This document shows, piece after piece, positions 27,931 through 36,318 of a stretch of 64,000 nucleotides of DNA (positions within the stretch are counted from its first letter, which is position 1; every line of letters begins with the position of its first letter). The position numbers were made by a program, and so were the translations under genes. Source of the DNA: Peptococcus simiae (GTDB lineage Bacteria; Bacillota; Peptococcia; Peptococcales; Peptococcaceae); the NCBI RefSeq assembly GCF_046097595.1, contig NZ_JBJUVG010000006.1, forward strand, positions 47,863 through 111,862, written 5' to 3'. The notes under the pieces were generated by a model. That model worked only from the letters and a program-made list of their open reading frames with translations, was not told the origin of the DNA and ran no database searches.

Positions 27931-28845
27931 CTATGCCTCCTCAGTCATGATTTTCAGTAATGCCATCCGGATGGCCAAGCCATTGGTGACCTGCTCATTG
28001 ATAAGAGACCGGTCGCCATCGGCTACCGATGGCTCTATTTCTACCCCGCGGTTAATGGGCCCCGGGTGCAGGACAATCACGTCCGGCTTGGCCAGGGCCA
28101 GGCGGCGAGGGTTCAATTCATAAAAGTGGGCGTACTCCTCTACAGAGGGGAAAAGACCTGCATCCTGCCGTTCCAGTTGGATGCGCAGCATCATGATGAC
28201 ATCTGCATCCCGGCAGGCCGTTTCCATATCCGGGCACACAATAACGCCCTCATCGCTAATGGCCGGCGGTATAAGGGTACGCGGCCCAGCGACCCGGATG
28301 GTGGCCCCATACTTCCGGTAAAGGGCTATGTTGGACCGGGCCACCCGGGAGTGGAGGATATCGCCAATAATGGCGATGGTCAGCTTTGAAAAATCGCCTT
28401 TATGGTCACTAATGGTCAGCCCGTCCAGTAAGGCCTGGGTCGGGTGGGCATGGGTGCCATCACCGCCGTTGATGACGATAGCGTCTACATTTTCGCATAA
28501 AATTTTATGGGCACCGCTGGCCGGGTGGCGCATAATAATCCCATCCGGCTTGAGGCGGTTTAGGGTCGCCGCGGTATCCTTTAAGGATTCTCCCTTTTGC
28601 ACACTGGAGGCACTGGCGACAATATTAACCACCTCTGCACCCAGGTACTTTGCCGCTAGTTCAAAGGAAGTCCGGGTGCGGGTACTGTTTTCATAGAATA
28701 GATTAATGACCGCCCGTCCATCCAGGTCATCCCGTTTCTTACGTGAACTCTGCAACCGGTCGCGCATGTCTCGCGCGACGGTAAATATATGGTCAATATC
28801 CTCAGGGGTCAGTTGAGCGATACTGAGCAAGTGCTGACCGATCAT
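27931..28845 (-). CDS. pyrB: Aspartate carbamoyltransferase catalytic subunit
   Basis: A 304-residue enzyme with the carbamoyl phosphate motif STRTRTSF at 54-61 and HPTQALLDG. The first gene of the pyr operon. The ATG at 28845 has GGAGG six bases upstream. No pyrI regulatory chain is seen next to it. Confidence 0.96.
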   Translation of the reverse strand: MIGQHLLSIAQLTPEDIDHIFTVARDMRDRLQSSRKKRDDLDGRAVINLFYENSTRTRTSFELAAKYLGAEVVNIVASASSVQKGESLKDTAATLNRLKPDGIIMRHPASGAHKILCENVDAIVINGGDGTHAHPTQALLDGLTISDHKGDFSKLTIAIIGDILHSRVARSNIALYRKYGATIRVAGPRTLIPPAISDEGVIVCPDMETACRDADVIMMLRIQLERQDAGLFPSVEEYAHFYELNPRRLALAKPDVIVLHPGPINRGVEIEPSVADGDRSLINEQVTNGLAIRMALLKIMTEEA

Positions 28846-28870
28846 TAGCAGCCTCCTCATTTTTTGATAA

Positions 28871-28900
28871 AAGTCCGAGCCGCCTGGCCCGGACCTACTT
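28871..28900 (-). promoter_or_regulatory. Hairpin in the pyrB leader
   Basis: Just after the predicted start site, the minus-strand leader can fold GTCCG/CGGAC extended by GGCC/GGCT pairs into a hairpin that precedes a T-rich run and the SD sequence. It may stabilise the mRNA or act as a small attenuator. No clear PyrR consensus is recognised. Confidence 0.4.
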
Positions 28901-28902
28901 TT

Positions 28903-28931
28903 ATTATACTGTTCATGACCTGCCCCTGCAA
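28903..28931 (-). promoter_or_regulatory. Promoter of the pyrB-to-recX operon
   Basis: On the minus strand TTGCAG (28926-28931), 17 bases, consensus TATAAT (28903-28908). It would drive about 11 kb of co-directional, mostly overlapping genes. Confidence 0.75.
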
Positions 28932-28963
28932 GCATTTTACAAGCCCGGCCCAAGGGGCTCCCC

Positions 28964-28992
28964 TTGCACCCCTGGCCGGTTCACCTTATAAT
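28964..28992 (+). promoter_or_regulatory. Promoter of ahcY-dinG
   Basis: TTGCAC (28964-28969), 17 bases, TATAAT (28987-28992), then GAAAGGAG before the ahcY ATG at 29029. It is divergent from the pyr promoter with about 30 bases between the two -35 boxes. Confidence 0.8.
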
Positions 28993-29028
28993 ATGGTTTG
29001 ACTATACTGCCCTCGAAAGGAGTCTACC

Positions 29029-30276
29029 ATGAAGAGTATTATCCGAGATATCTCCCTCGCCCCTGCAGGCTACGATAAAATCAACTGGGTCAAGGCCCAT
29101 ATGCCCATATTAAACACCATTGAGGCCCGGTTCAAGGACCAGCAGCCCTTTGCCGGAAAAAAAGTGGCCATCTGCCTCCATTTAGAGGCCAAGACGGCCT
29201 ACATGGCCCTGGTCATCCAGGCCGGTGGGGCCGAAGTGGCCGTCGCCGGGTCCAACCCGCTCTCGACCCAGGATGACGTTGTCGCCGCCCTGGTCCAAGA
29301 AGGGGTAACGGCCTTTGCCACCCACGATTGCAGTCCGGAAGAGTACCATGACTATATCCGCCGGCTGGCTGAGTTTGAGCCCGACCTCTACATTGATGAT
29401 GGCGGCGACTTCACCCAGCTCCTCCATGATGCCTATGCGGGCAAGCTAGACCATATGATTGGCGGCTGCGAAGAAACCACCACCGGTATTGTCCGGCTCC
29501 AGGCCATGGCCCGGGAAAGTGCCCTCAAAGTGCCCATGGTGGCTGTAAACAACGCCCAAATGAAGCACTTCTTCGATAACCGCTACGGCACCGGCGAATC
29601 CGTTTGGAACGCCATCATGCGGGCCACCAACCTGGTGGTTGCCGGCACCACCTGTGTGGTCATTGGCTATGGCTGGTGCGGCAAGGGGGTCGCCATGCGG
29701 GCCAAGGGCCTTGGCGCCCGGGTCATCGTTACGGAAGTAGACCCCATCAAGGCCATCGAAGCCATGATGGACGGCTTCCGGGTCATGCCCCTAGTAGAGG
29801 CCGCCCCTCTGGGCGATGTCTTCATCACCGTCACCGGCAACCGCCACGTCATCGACCGGGATGCCTTTGAGCAAATGAAGGACCAGGCCATCTGCTGCAA
29901 TGCCGGCCACTTTGATGTGGAAATCAACAAGGAGGCCTTGGCCGATATGGCCCAGGACTGCCGCCGGGTCAAACCCAACATTGACGCCTACAGCCTGGCT
30001 GACGGCCGGAAAATTTATCTCTTGGCAGAAGGCCGCCTGGTCAACCTGGCCGCCGGCGATGGCCATCCTGCAGAAATCATGGACCTCACCTTCGGCCTCC
30101 AGGTCCTTTCCTTAAATAGCCTGGTTGAAAACCGCCCGGCCCCGGGCCTCTATCCGGTCAGCCCGGCCATCGACCGGGAAGTCGCCGAAATCAAACTCCA
30201 GGCCCTGGGCGTTGAGATTGACCGCTTGACCGAGGACCAGGCCGCCTACCTCAACAGTTGGTCCCTCAATGATTAG
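29029..30276 (+). CDS. ahcY: Adenosylhomocysteinase
   Basis: A 415-residue NAD-dependent hydrolase of S-adenosylhomocysteine. Motifs: EETTTG near 147, NNAQMKHFFDNRYGTGES (NAD/substrate region) and the Rossmann GYGWCGKG near 216. Short compared with eukaryotic forms but normal for bacteria and archaea of this type. It overlaps the dinG start by eight bases, so the pair is co-transcribed. Confidence 0.96.
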   Translation: MKSIIRDISLAPAGYDKINWVKAHMPILNTIEARFKDQQPFAGKKVAICLHLEAKTAYMALVIQAGGAEVAVAGSNPLSTQDDVVAALVQEGVTAFATHDCSPEEYHDYIRRLAEFEPDLYIDDGGDFTQLLHDAYAGKLDHMIGGCEETTTGIVRLQAMARESALKVPMVAVNNAQMKHFFDNRYGTGESVWNAIMRATNLVVAGTTCVVIGYGWCGKGVAMRAKGLGARVIVTEVDPIKAIEAMMDGFRVMPLVEAAPLGDVFITVTGNRHVIDRDAFEQMKDQAICCNAGHFDVEINKEALADMAQDCRRVKPNIDAYSLADGRKIYLLAEGRLVNLAAGDGHPAEIMDLTFGLQVLSLNSLVENRPAPGLYPVSPAIDREVAEIKLQALGVEIDRLTEDQAAYLNSWSLND

Positions 30277-33016
30277 TGGATTTGACCGCTTCGTTGCCCT
30301 CGACCTAGAGACCACCGGCCTGGAAAAGGATGCGGAAATCATTGAAATCGGCCTGGTCTTTGTCAATGGCGATAAAATCGTCGACCAATGGCAGACCTTC
30401 GTCAAGCCGACCAAGCCCCTATCCCGGGAAATCACCCGGCTGACCGGCATTACCCCCCGGATGCTGGAAAATGCCCCCAGCTGGGCGGACATCCGCCAGG
30501 ACTTGGCCGACAAGCTGGACGGCCGCCTCCTTCTGGCCCACAATGTCCCCTTTGACCGGGGCCGGCTGGCCTATGCCTTTGGTGAGGACCTCCCCAATGA
30601 CTGGTTAGACTCCCATGATATCGCCAAGCTCTTCCTGCCGACCCTGACCAGCTATAAGCTGGTGGCCCTGGCCGGCGAGCTGGGCGTTGACGACCCCGGC
30701 CACCACCGGGCCTTAAACGATGCCTACGTCGCTGCGGCAGTCACCCAGCGGCTCTTTGCAGAAATCCGCCGCACGGACCCCTTTATCCTGGAAGACATGG
30801 CCAGCGTCCTTGAAGCAGACACCCCCCTCCGCCGCCTCCTGGAGGCAGCGGTTTCGGTCAGTGCTGCACCTGCTGAGGAAAGCCCGGAACCAGCTATCTG
30901 GGCCGATGCCCCGGCCCCGGCCCTGGACTTCGCCCATGCCCGGGATTTTTTCGCCGCTGACGGCCTGCTGGCCCAAGCCCATAGCGCCTATGAAGAACGG
31001 CCTGAACAGGGCCAGATGCTGACCGTCATTGCCCAAGCCCTGGAAAAACACAAACACGCCATCATTGAGGCCGGCACCGGTACCGGCAAGAGCTTCGCCT
31101 ACCTGGTCCCGGCCCTCCTGTGGAGCTACGAAAACGACAGCCGGCTCATTGTCTCAACGGCAACCATCACCTTGCAGGAACAGCTTTTCCGGTATGACCT
31201 CCCCTTCCTCCGCCAGGCCCTGGGCTTTCCCTTCCGGGCCACCATCAGCAAGGGCCGGACCAACTACCTCTGCAAGCGCCGGTTTTACCAGCAGGTCAAA
31301 AATGCCGACCAAGTCAATCCGACCGAGCGCCTCTTTCTCAGCTCCCTGATCCGCCACCTGGACCGGGACCCCTCCGGCGACCGGGAGCAGTTAAACCTGA
31401 ATAAAATGGAGCACCAATACTGGCAGGGTATTGCGGCCACGGCAGATACCTGCCTAAACCGGCGTTGCCCCCACTTTAACGACTGTTATTACTTTAACAA
31501 CAAGCGGGCCGCTGAAAAAAGCCAGGTCATCATCGTCAACCACTCCCTCCTCCTTCAGGATATGAAGCTGGAAGGCGGCCTCCTGCCCCAGTATGACCAG
31601 GTCATCATTGACGAGGCCCACCACCTGGAAGACGAAGCCACCCGCCAATGGACCGACACCGTAGACCTGGAACTCCTGCGGAAATCCATGGCTGCCCTCA
31701 AGCGACCCCAGGGGATTCTCAACCGCCTGAATACCAAGGCCAAAACCGCCCCGGAACTTGTTTTTGACACCGTCGAAATCGAAGAAATGGTCACCGGCCT
31801 AAGGGCCGATGCCGAAAGCCTGGAAGACCGGCTCAAAAACCTCATCGACTTCGCCGTCAAACTGCCTGAATTAGACCGGGTATCTGATAAGCGGTTAACC
31901 GACAAGGTCCGCAACCAAGCCTGGTGGCAGGACCTATCTGCTGACCTGGCCGGCCTGGTCAACGCCCTGACCGCCTTTAACCGCACCGGCAGACGGCTCC
32001 TGGACCGGGTCCGGGAGGCTGAAGACCTGGAAGCCATCGCCAAAGAGCTGGGCTTCGCCCTGGACACCTTTACAGAAGCCCTGGAATGCCTGGCCCAAAT
32101 CCTGGACGGCCAAAACACTGACCTGGTCCACTGGGTGAAAAGTGTCACCGCCGGCTGGGGGAATAACCTCCTCCTTTACAGCGCCCGTATAGACATCGCC
32201 CCCCTCTTAAAGGAAAAGCTCTTCAACGCCAAGGAAAGCGTCATCCTGACCTCGGCCACCCTGGCCGTCAACCGGCAGCTGACCTTCACGGCCGACAAGT
32301 TTCTCCTGGACCCGGAGACCTACCTAGCCTTTATCTGCAGCTCCCCCTTTGACTACCAGACCCAGTCCTTTATCGCCATCCCCACCGACCATCCCGATTA
32401 TTCAAAGGTCAGCGACATGGACTATTCTTATAATGTCGCCCGGGACCTCACTGCCCTTATCCCGGCCGTTGATGGGGACATGCTGGTCCTCTTTACCAGC
32501 TACGCCATGCTCAACCGGGTCTACTTCGCCCTTAAAAAGGACCGCCGCCTGAGCGACTACACCATCCTGGGCCATGGCCAGGACGGCAGCCGGTCGAGTA
32601 TTATTGCCACCATGCAGAGCAAACGTAAGACCGTCGTCCTTGGGGCCTCCAGCTTCTGGGAAGGGGTCGATGTCCCCGGCGCCCACCTGCGCACCGTGGT
32701 CATCGCCAAACTTCCCTTCGCCCCGCCAACCATGCCCGTCGAAAGCGCCCGGGCCGAACGGCTCGAAGCCCAGGGGAAGAGTGCCTTTAATAAACTCAGC
32801 CTCCCCCACGCCATCCTCCGCTTCCGCCAGGGCGCCGGCCGCCTGATCCGGTCTGCCAAGGACCACGGCGCCGTTATCATCCTGGATAACCGGCTCCTAA
32901 GCAAAAACTACGGCCGCCAATTCATCGGGTCTCTGCCCGACCAACCCCTTATCACAGATAACATGGAAAACATCTGTAACCATCTTAAAGACTGGTTCGA
33001 AGAAGATACCGAATAG
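30269..33016 (+). CDS. dinG: DinG-family helicase with N-terminal 3'-5' exonuclease domain
   Basis: A 915-residue protein. Residues 1-165 are a DnaQ-like exonuclease (LDLETTGLE with Asp11 and Glu13, HNVPFDRG, HRALNDAY). The XPD-like superfamily 2 helicase follows with Walker A EAGTGTGKS, DEAH box (IIDEAHHLED) and the C-terminal QGAGRLIRS motif VI. Four cysteines at 335, 395, 400 and 406 between Walker A and the DEAH box fit a [4Fe-4S] cluster, as in XPD and E. coli DinG. It probably acts on recombination or R-loop intermediates. Confidence 0.94.
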   Translation: MISGFDRFVALDLETTGLEKDAEIIEIGLVFVNGDKIVDQWQTFVKPTKPLSREITRLTGITPRMLENAPSWADIRQDLADKLDGRLLLAHNVPFDRGRLAYAFGEDLPNDWLDSHDIAKLFLPTLTSYKLVALAGELGVDDPGHHRALNDAYVAAAVTQRLFAEIRRTDPFILEDMASVLEADTPLRRLLEAAVSVSAAPAEESPEPAIWADAPAPALDFAHARDFFAADGLLAQAHSAYEERPEQGQMLTVIAQALEKHKHAIIEAGTGTGKSFAYLVPALLWSYENDSRLIVSTATITLQEQLFRYDLPFLRQALGFPFRATISKGRTNYLCKRRFYQQVKNADQVNPTERLFLSSLIRHLDRDPSGDREQLNLNKMEHQYWQGIAATADTCLNRRCPHFNDCYYFNNKRAAEKSQVIIVNHSLLLQDMKLEGGLLPQYDQVIIDEAHHLEDEATRQWTDTVDLELLRKSMAALKRPQGILNRLNTKAKTAPELVFDTVEIEEMVTGLRADAESLEDRLKNLIDFAVKLPELDRVSDKRLTDKVRNQAWWQDLSADLAGLVNALTAFNRTGRRLLDRVREAEDLEAIAKELGFALDTFTEALECLAQILDGQNTDLVHWVKSVTAGWGNNLLLYSARIDIAPLLKEKLFNAKESVILTSATLAVNRQLTFTADKFLLDPETYLAFICSSPFDYQTQSFIAIPTDHPDYSKVSDMDYSYNVARDLTALIPAVDGDMLVLFTSYAMLNRVYFALKKDRRLSDYTILGHGQDGSRSSIIATMQSKRKTVVLGASSFWEGVDVPGAHLRTVVIAKLPFAPPTMPVESARAERLEAQGKSAFNKLSLPHAILRFRQGAGRLIRSAKDHGAVIILDNRLLSKNYGRQFIGSLPDQPLITDNMENICNHLKDWFEEDTE

Positions 33017-33030
33017 ATGAATCGCAAGCC

Positions 33031-33076
33031 ATACAAAAAGCGTGCTTATCCACATGGATGCACGCTTTTCTTGTAT
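33031..33076 (+). terminator. Bidirectional terminator between dinG and the pirin gene
   Basis: Arms AAAAGCGTGC and GCACGCTTTT, extended by ATACAA/TTGTAT, around a 14-base loop, with T/A runs inside both flanks. It lies between convergent stops at 33016 and 33103. Confidence 0.8.
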
Positions 33077-33102
33077 AGTTCTATAGCATTCCAGCGGCGG
33101 CC

Positions 33103-33948
33103 TTAGGCTTCCCCTTCAGGCTTGTCCTTAATAAAGGTGCCTTCCCGGAGTTCTGCAAAGGCGGCGTCTAATTCTTCCTGGGTGTTCATGACGATGGGGC
33201 CGCCCCAGGCGATGGATTCATCCAGGGGGTAGCTTTCGAAGAAAAGGACTTCAATGGGCCCATCGGTCGTTTTTAGGGTGAGGGTATCCCCTTCAGCCAG
33301 GCGGACAGCGGTTTTTTCTTCAACCACGACGTCCCCCAGGCGGGCATCCCCTTCCAGCAGGAAGACGGTTTGTGACCCCTTCGGGTCCAGGGGTAGGGTC
33401 AGGGAAGCACCGGCTTCCAGGCGGATGGATAAGAAAGTCAAGGGGTGGTGATGGCCTTGAAAACCTTTAACCCCCTGGTACTGGCCGCCAATAATAGCGA
33501 CTTCCCCACCTTCAACAGGGACCACCGGGCACTTGTCGGCCGACAGATCATGATAGGCCGGCGGGGCCATCTTTTCCTTTTGGGGCATGTTGAGCCAGAC
33601 TTGGACCCCCAGCATCCGGTCACTCGGCTGGGGCATTTCTTCGTGCATGATGCCGGACCCGGCAGTCATCCACTGGCTGCCACCGTCTATAATCCGGCCC
33701 TTATTGCCCAGGCTGTCCTCGTGAGTGATTTCACCCCGACGCAAGTAAGTGATGGTTTCAATACCCCGGTGGGGGTGCATGGGGAAGCCGGCTATGTAGT
33801 CATTGGGGTCTGTTGAATCAAAGGAATCCAGCATAAGTAGGGGGTCATAGGCGGTCGCCGTCCGGTTGGACAGGACCCGGACCAGGCTGACGCCGGCGCC
33901 ATCTTTGGTCCGCACCCCTTTTTCTCTATGTATTATTTTTGCCTCCAT
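33103..33948 (-). CDS. Pirin family protein (bicupin)
   Basis: A 281-residue cupin protein. The metal site is formed by FPMHPHRGIETITYL and HEDSLGN with HEEMPQ later, matching pirin histidine and glutamate ligands. Bacterial pirins have been tied to quercetin dioxygenase activity or stress regulation; the role here is unknown. It is monocistronic, between a shared terminator and a leader carrying an inverted repeat. Confidence 0.92.
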   Translation of the reverse strand: MEAKIIHREKGVRTKDGAGVSLVRVLSNRTATAYDPLLMLDSFDSTDPNDYIAGFPMHPHRGIETITYLRRGEITHEDSLGNKGRIIDGGSQWMTAGSGIMHEEMPQPSDRMLGVQVWLNMPQKEKMAPPAYHDLSADKCPVVPVEGGEVAIIGGQYQGVKGFQGHHHPLTFLSIRLEAGASLTLPLDPKGSQTVFLLEGDARLGDVVVEEKTAVRLAEGDTLTLKTTDGPIEVLFFESYPLDESIAWGGPIVMNTQEELDAAFAELREGTFIKDKPEGEA

Positions 33949-33987
33949 AAATATCGCTCCTCTCTCATTATTTTTTTGTATAAACGG

Positions 33988-34013
33988 GTAGGCACCCGAA
34001 CTCGCTTGCCTAC
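33988..34013 (-). repeat. Inverted repeat in the pirin upstream region
   Basis: Perfect seven-base arms GTAGGCA (33988-33994) and TGCCTAC (34007-34013) are separated by 12 bases, about 40 bases upstream of the pirin ATG. It could be an operator or a leader hairpin. Confidence 0.5.
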
Positions 34014-34051
34014 TTAATTTATAGATACCCCATTCAGGGCGTTCATAAGCA

Positions 34052-34076
34052 AAGGCCCTCCAAGTGGGAGGGCCTT
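34052..34076 (-). terminator. Terminator of the TIR-domain gene
   Basis: Ten-bp perfect arms AAGGCCCTCC / GGAGGGCCTT with a five-base loop lie 14 bases after the TIR gene stop. The T-tract is short, so strength is uncertain. Confidence 0.7.
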
Positions 34077-34090
34077 GAAAGATTATCAGT

Positions 34091-34708
34091 CTATTTTAAA
34101 AGGGGACGCAGGTCAGCCACCGGGTCTGGGCTGCCATAGGGGACCCGCCCGGCTTCCTGGGCCAGTAAAAAGGGGAGGATGCTCTTGGCAACGTCATACT
34201 TGCTGGTCAACCGGTCTATTTTGGGGTTGTACTTTTCCCGGTACTTTTCAATCCGGCTTTCTTCAGCGGCAGACAGGTTATCATCCTGGTAGGTCTGGTA
34301 GAGCAGGCCTTCCACCCACTTTTCATCATCATGGGCATCGATGTCTTCTAATTCAACCAGGATAAGGGGAACGTCCTCTCCATGGTTGGCTAAAAAGGGG
34401 GTGCTCTTGAGGTAGTTCAGCTCTTTAGCACATTGGGCGCTGGTCATGGCCGCCTGGCTCATAAAAAAGATGATTCCTTGGCACTTGGGGCTGGCCAGGG
34501 CCTTAAAAATAGAGGAATTATAGCCATCGCCCTGGATAAGGTTGGCTTCTGTGTCAATCCAGAGGTTGGCCCCGGCAGCCTGTAGGCCGGCGACGGTTTT
34601 GTAAACGGTCTCCCCTTCCCGGGTGGAGTAGGAAATATAATAATAGGGCTGGTCCAGGTCACAGGGGGCAATAGCAGCTGCTTGGTCAGATAAGGCTTGC
34701 TTGGTCAT
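34091..34708 (-). CDS. TIR-like domain protein, orphan
   Basis: A 205-residue cytosolic protein. YYYISYSTREGE (22-33) matches TIR box 1, GANLWIDTE (46-54) the following strand, and FFMSQAAMTSAQCAKELNY (81-99) the region with the expected catalytic glutamate (Glu96). Remaining residues have a YxD-type helical end. TIR proteins of bacteria often cleave NAD+ or make cyclic ADP-ribose signals in phage defense or act as toxins. No effector, sensor or antitoxin partner lies next to it. The ATG at 34708 has AAAGGAG upstream; it is a single gene with its own terminator. Confidence 0.8.
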   Translation of the reverse strand: MTKQALSDQAAAIAPCDLDQPYYYISYSTREGETVYKTVAGLQAAGANLWIDTEANLIQGDGYNSSIFKALASPKCQGIIFFMSQAAMTSAQCAKELNYLKSTPFLANHGEDVPLILVELEDIDAHDDEKWVEGLLYQTYQDDNLSAAEESRIEKYREKYNPKIDRLTSKYDVAKSILPFLLAQEAGRVPYGSPDPVADLRPLLK

Positions 34709-34785
34709 AGTCGTCTCCTTTACACAATGCATTTCTAGCTTTACCTATAGGCTTACCCCTTTATTCGACCCCTTAAAAATAGTAA

Positions 34786-34814
34786 GAAAAAAGCGCCGGC
34801 TCTCGCCGACGCTT
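34786..34814 (-). terminator. Terminator of the rpsF-ssb-rpsR operon
   Basis: Arms AAGCGCCGGC and GCCGACGCTT with a four-base loop and a single mismatch, followed on the minus strand by a T-run. It is directly after the rpsR stop. Confidence 0.88.
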
Positions 34815-34818
34815 GGTA

Positions 34819-35052
34819 TCAGTCGTTGGAATACGGTAGTAAGGCCATTGCCCGGGCGCGTTTGATAGCGACCGTTACAGCACGTTGGTGCTTGGCACAG
34901 TTACCGGTAATACGACGCGGTAAAATTTTGCCGCGTTCCGTCATGTATTTTTTCAGACGGTTGCTGTCTTTGTAGTCGATATGATCGACTTTATCGACGC
35001 AAAAATTGCAGACTTTCTTTCTGGACCGTCTGCCGCGTTCTCGTCTTGCCAT
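34819..35052 (-). CDS. rpsR: 30S ribosomal protein S18
   Basis: A 77-residue protein with S18 signatures SNRLKKYMTERGKILPRRITG and AKHQRAVTVAIKRAR. Cysteines VCNFC and NC suggest a zinc-binding (C+) form. It binds S6 and is in the standard rpsF-ssb-rpsR operon. Confidence 0.97.
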   Translation of the reverse strand: MARRERGRRSRKKVCNFCVDKVDHIDYKDSNRLKKYMTERGKILPRRITGNCAKHQRAVTVAIKRARAMALLPYSND

Positions 35053-35070
35053 GAGAATCTCCTTCCTTAG

Positions 35071-35517
35071 TTAAAAAGGCAGGTCGTCATCGTCAAAGGT
35101 TACTTCCTCACCGAAGCCCCCCTGGGGTGCAGCCGGCCGTTGCGGAGCAGAAAAACCACCAGTCCCCTGGCTGAAGCCGTCTTCTTGAGAGCGGCCGCCA
35201 GCTGCGGAACCTAAAAATTCAACGTTATTGGCTTGTACTTCGGCAGTACGACGACGGATGCCGTTATTATCATCATAACTGCGAATTTGCAGTGAGCCTT
35301 CAACAGCGACTTGGCGGCCCTTACTCATAAACTTGGCCACGTTTTCAGCTGTTTTCCGCCACACCACAATATCAATGAAATCGGCTTCTCGCTCACCACT
35401 CTGGTTTGTAAAAGGTCTATCTACTGCCAGTCTGAAATTACACACAGGAATACCACTTTGCGTATACCGTAATTCGGGGTCTGCCACCAGGCGACCGATC
35501 AGAATGATTTTATTCAT
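35071..35517 (-). CDS. ssb: Single-stranded DNA-binding protein
   Basis: A 148-residue OB-fold protein (MNKIILIGRLVADPELRYT, then RRTAEV) with a disordered Gly/Gln-rich linker and the acidic tail DDDDLPF, which recruits repair proteins. Located between rpsF and rpsR. Confidence 0.97.
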   Translation of the reverse strand: MNKIILIGRLVADPELRYTQSGIPVCNFRLAVDRPFTNQSGEREADFIDIVVWRKTAENVAKFMSKGRQVAVEGSLQIRSYDDNNGIRRRTAEVQANNVEFLGSAAGGRSQEDGFSQGTGGFSAPQRPAAPQGGFGEEVTFDDDDLPF

Positions 35518-35540
35518 GGAGAATCCTTTCTTGAGTCAGA

Positions 35541-35831
35541 CTATTCGCCGACACGGGTCACGAGATGACGCAGAAGACGTTCGTCGATCTTCATGAGACG
35601 ATCCACTTCGTTGACTGCGGCACTGTCACCGTTAAATTTAATGAGGACATAGACACCATCGGTGTATTTTTTGTCGATGGTATAAGCCAAACGACGTTTG
35701 CCCCATTTATCAACGGCCGTTACTTCAGCACCTTGATCGGTCAGTACTTTACTGTAACGATCGATGACTTCTTGGGTGCCTTCTTCAGGGACTTCCGTTT
35801 TGACGATAAACAGCAATTCATATTCGCGCAT
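35541..35831 (-). CDS. rpsF: 30S ribosomal protein S6
   Basis: A 96-residue protein with YELLFIVKTEVPEE and the S6 signature of WGKRRLAYTIDKKYTDGVYV. First gene of the operon, with a strong ribosome binding site (GGAGGAGG). Confidence 0.97.
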   Translation of the reverse strand: MREYELLFIVKTEVPEEGTQEVIDRYSKVLTDQGAEVTAVDKWGKRRLAYTIDKKYTDGVYVLIKFNGDSAAVNEVDRLMKIDERLLRHLVTRVGE

Positions 35832-35848
35832 TTTGCACCTCCTCCCCC

Positions 35849-35886
35849 CGGACTAACGGCTCTGCATCAAAATTTACAGAGCAGGG
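35849..35886 (-). promoter_or_regulatory. Candidate S6:S18 autoregulatory leader of rpsF
   Basis: The rpsF leader forms GCTCTG/CAGAGC (35859-35864 and 35877-35882) followed by CCGTTAG and CCGG directly before the SD sequence. Bacterial rpsF leaders often bind the S6:S18 complex through a CCG-containing stem-loop; the resemblance here is by eye and unproven. Confidence 0.45.
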
Positions 35887-35899
35887 ATTACAATCATAA

Positions 35900-35928
35900 A
35901 TTATAGCACGTCATAGCCTGAGATGCAA
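35900..35928 (-). promoter_or_regulatory. Promoter of rpsF-ssb-rpsR
   Basis: On the minus strand TTGCAT (35923-35928), 17 bases, TATAAT (35900-35905). Confidence 0.82.
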
Positions 35929-35952
35929 GGCATCGACTGCCTATTTTTTCTT

Positions 35953-36318
35953 TTAACTCTTTAAATTCATAATAACAACCCCACAGACAGCTAGGGCAAT
36001 ACCCAGGGCCTTTAAAGGCGTCATGCTTTCATCAAAGAGCAAAATGCCGGCCGTCACCGATAAAACATTCACAATAGCCGTGGAAAAGGGCAGGATAAAG
36101 CCCAGGTCATTATTGACCACTAGGCTTGTCCATAATAAAAAGCTAATGCCGTACATCACTAGAGCAAAAATCATGGTTATATTAATGTGCAGGTTAAAAG
36201 ACCCATTTTCCAGGGCAAAAACAATACCTTCTTGGCTAAATTTCATCAGTAGTAAGCCAGTCATTGTAAAAAAGATATAAGCGACAAATATCCCCATACG
36301 AACCCCCTTCGATCTCAT
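35953..36318 (-). CDS. Small four-TM DMT/SMR-type transporter, possible lipid-linked sugar flippase
   Basis: A 121-residue protein with four hydrophobic helices and the DMT end segment GFILPFSTAIVNVLSVTAG...LFDE. Related EamA/SMR half-size proteins include ArnE/ArnF, which flip undecaprenyl-linked sugars. Its ATG overlaps the stop of the polytopic gene (ATGA), so it is translated with the glycosylation cassette. Flippase function is inferred from context; a drug-efflux SMR protein is the alternative. Confidence 0.75.
   Translation of the reverse strand: MRSKGVRMGIFVAYIFFTMTGLLLMKFSQEGIVFALENGSFNLHINITMIFALVMYGISFLLWTSLVVNNDLGFILPFSTAIVNVLSVTAGILLFDESMTPLKALGIALAVCGVVIMNLKS

Noticed and set aside
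28846..28902. PyrR-binding attenuator of the pyr operon
   Set aside because: A hairpin is present but the PyrR consensus and a full terminator are absent; kept only as a leader hairpin.
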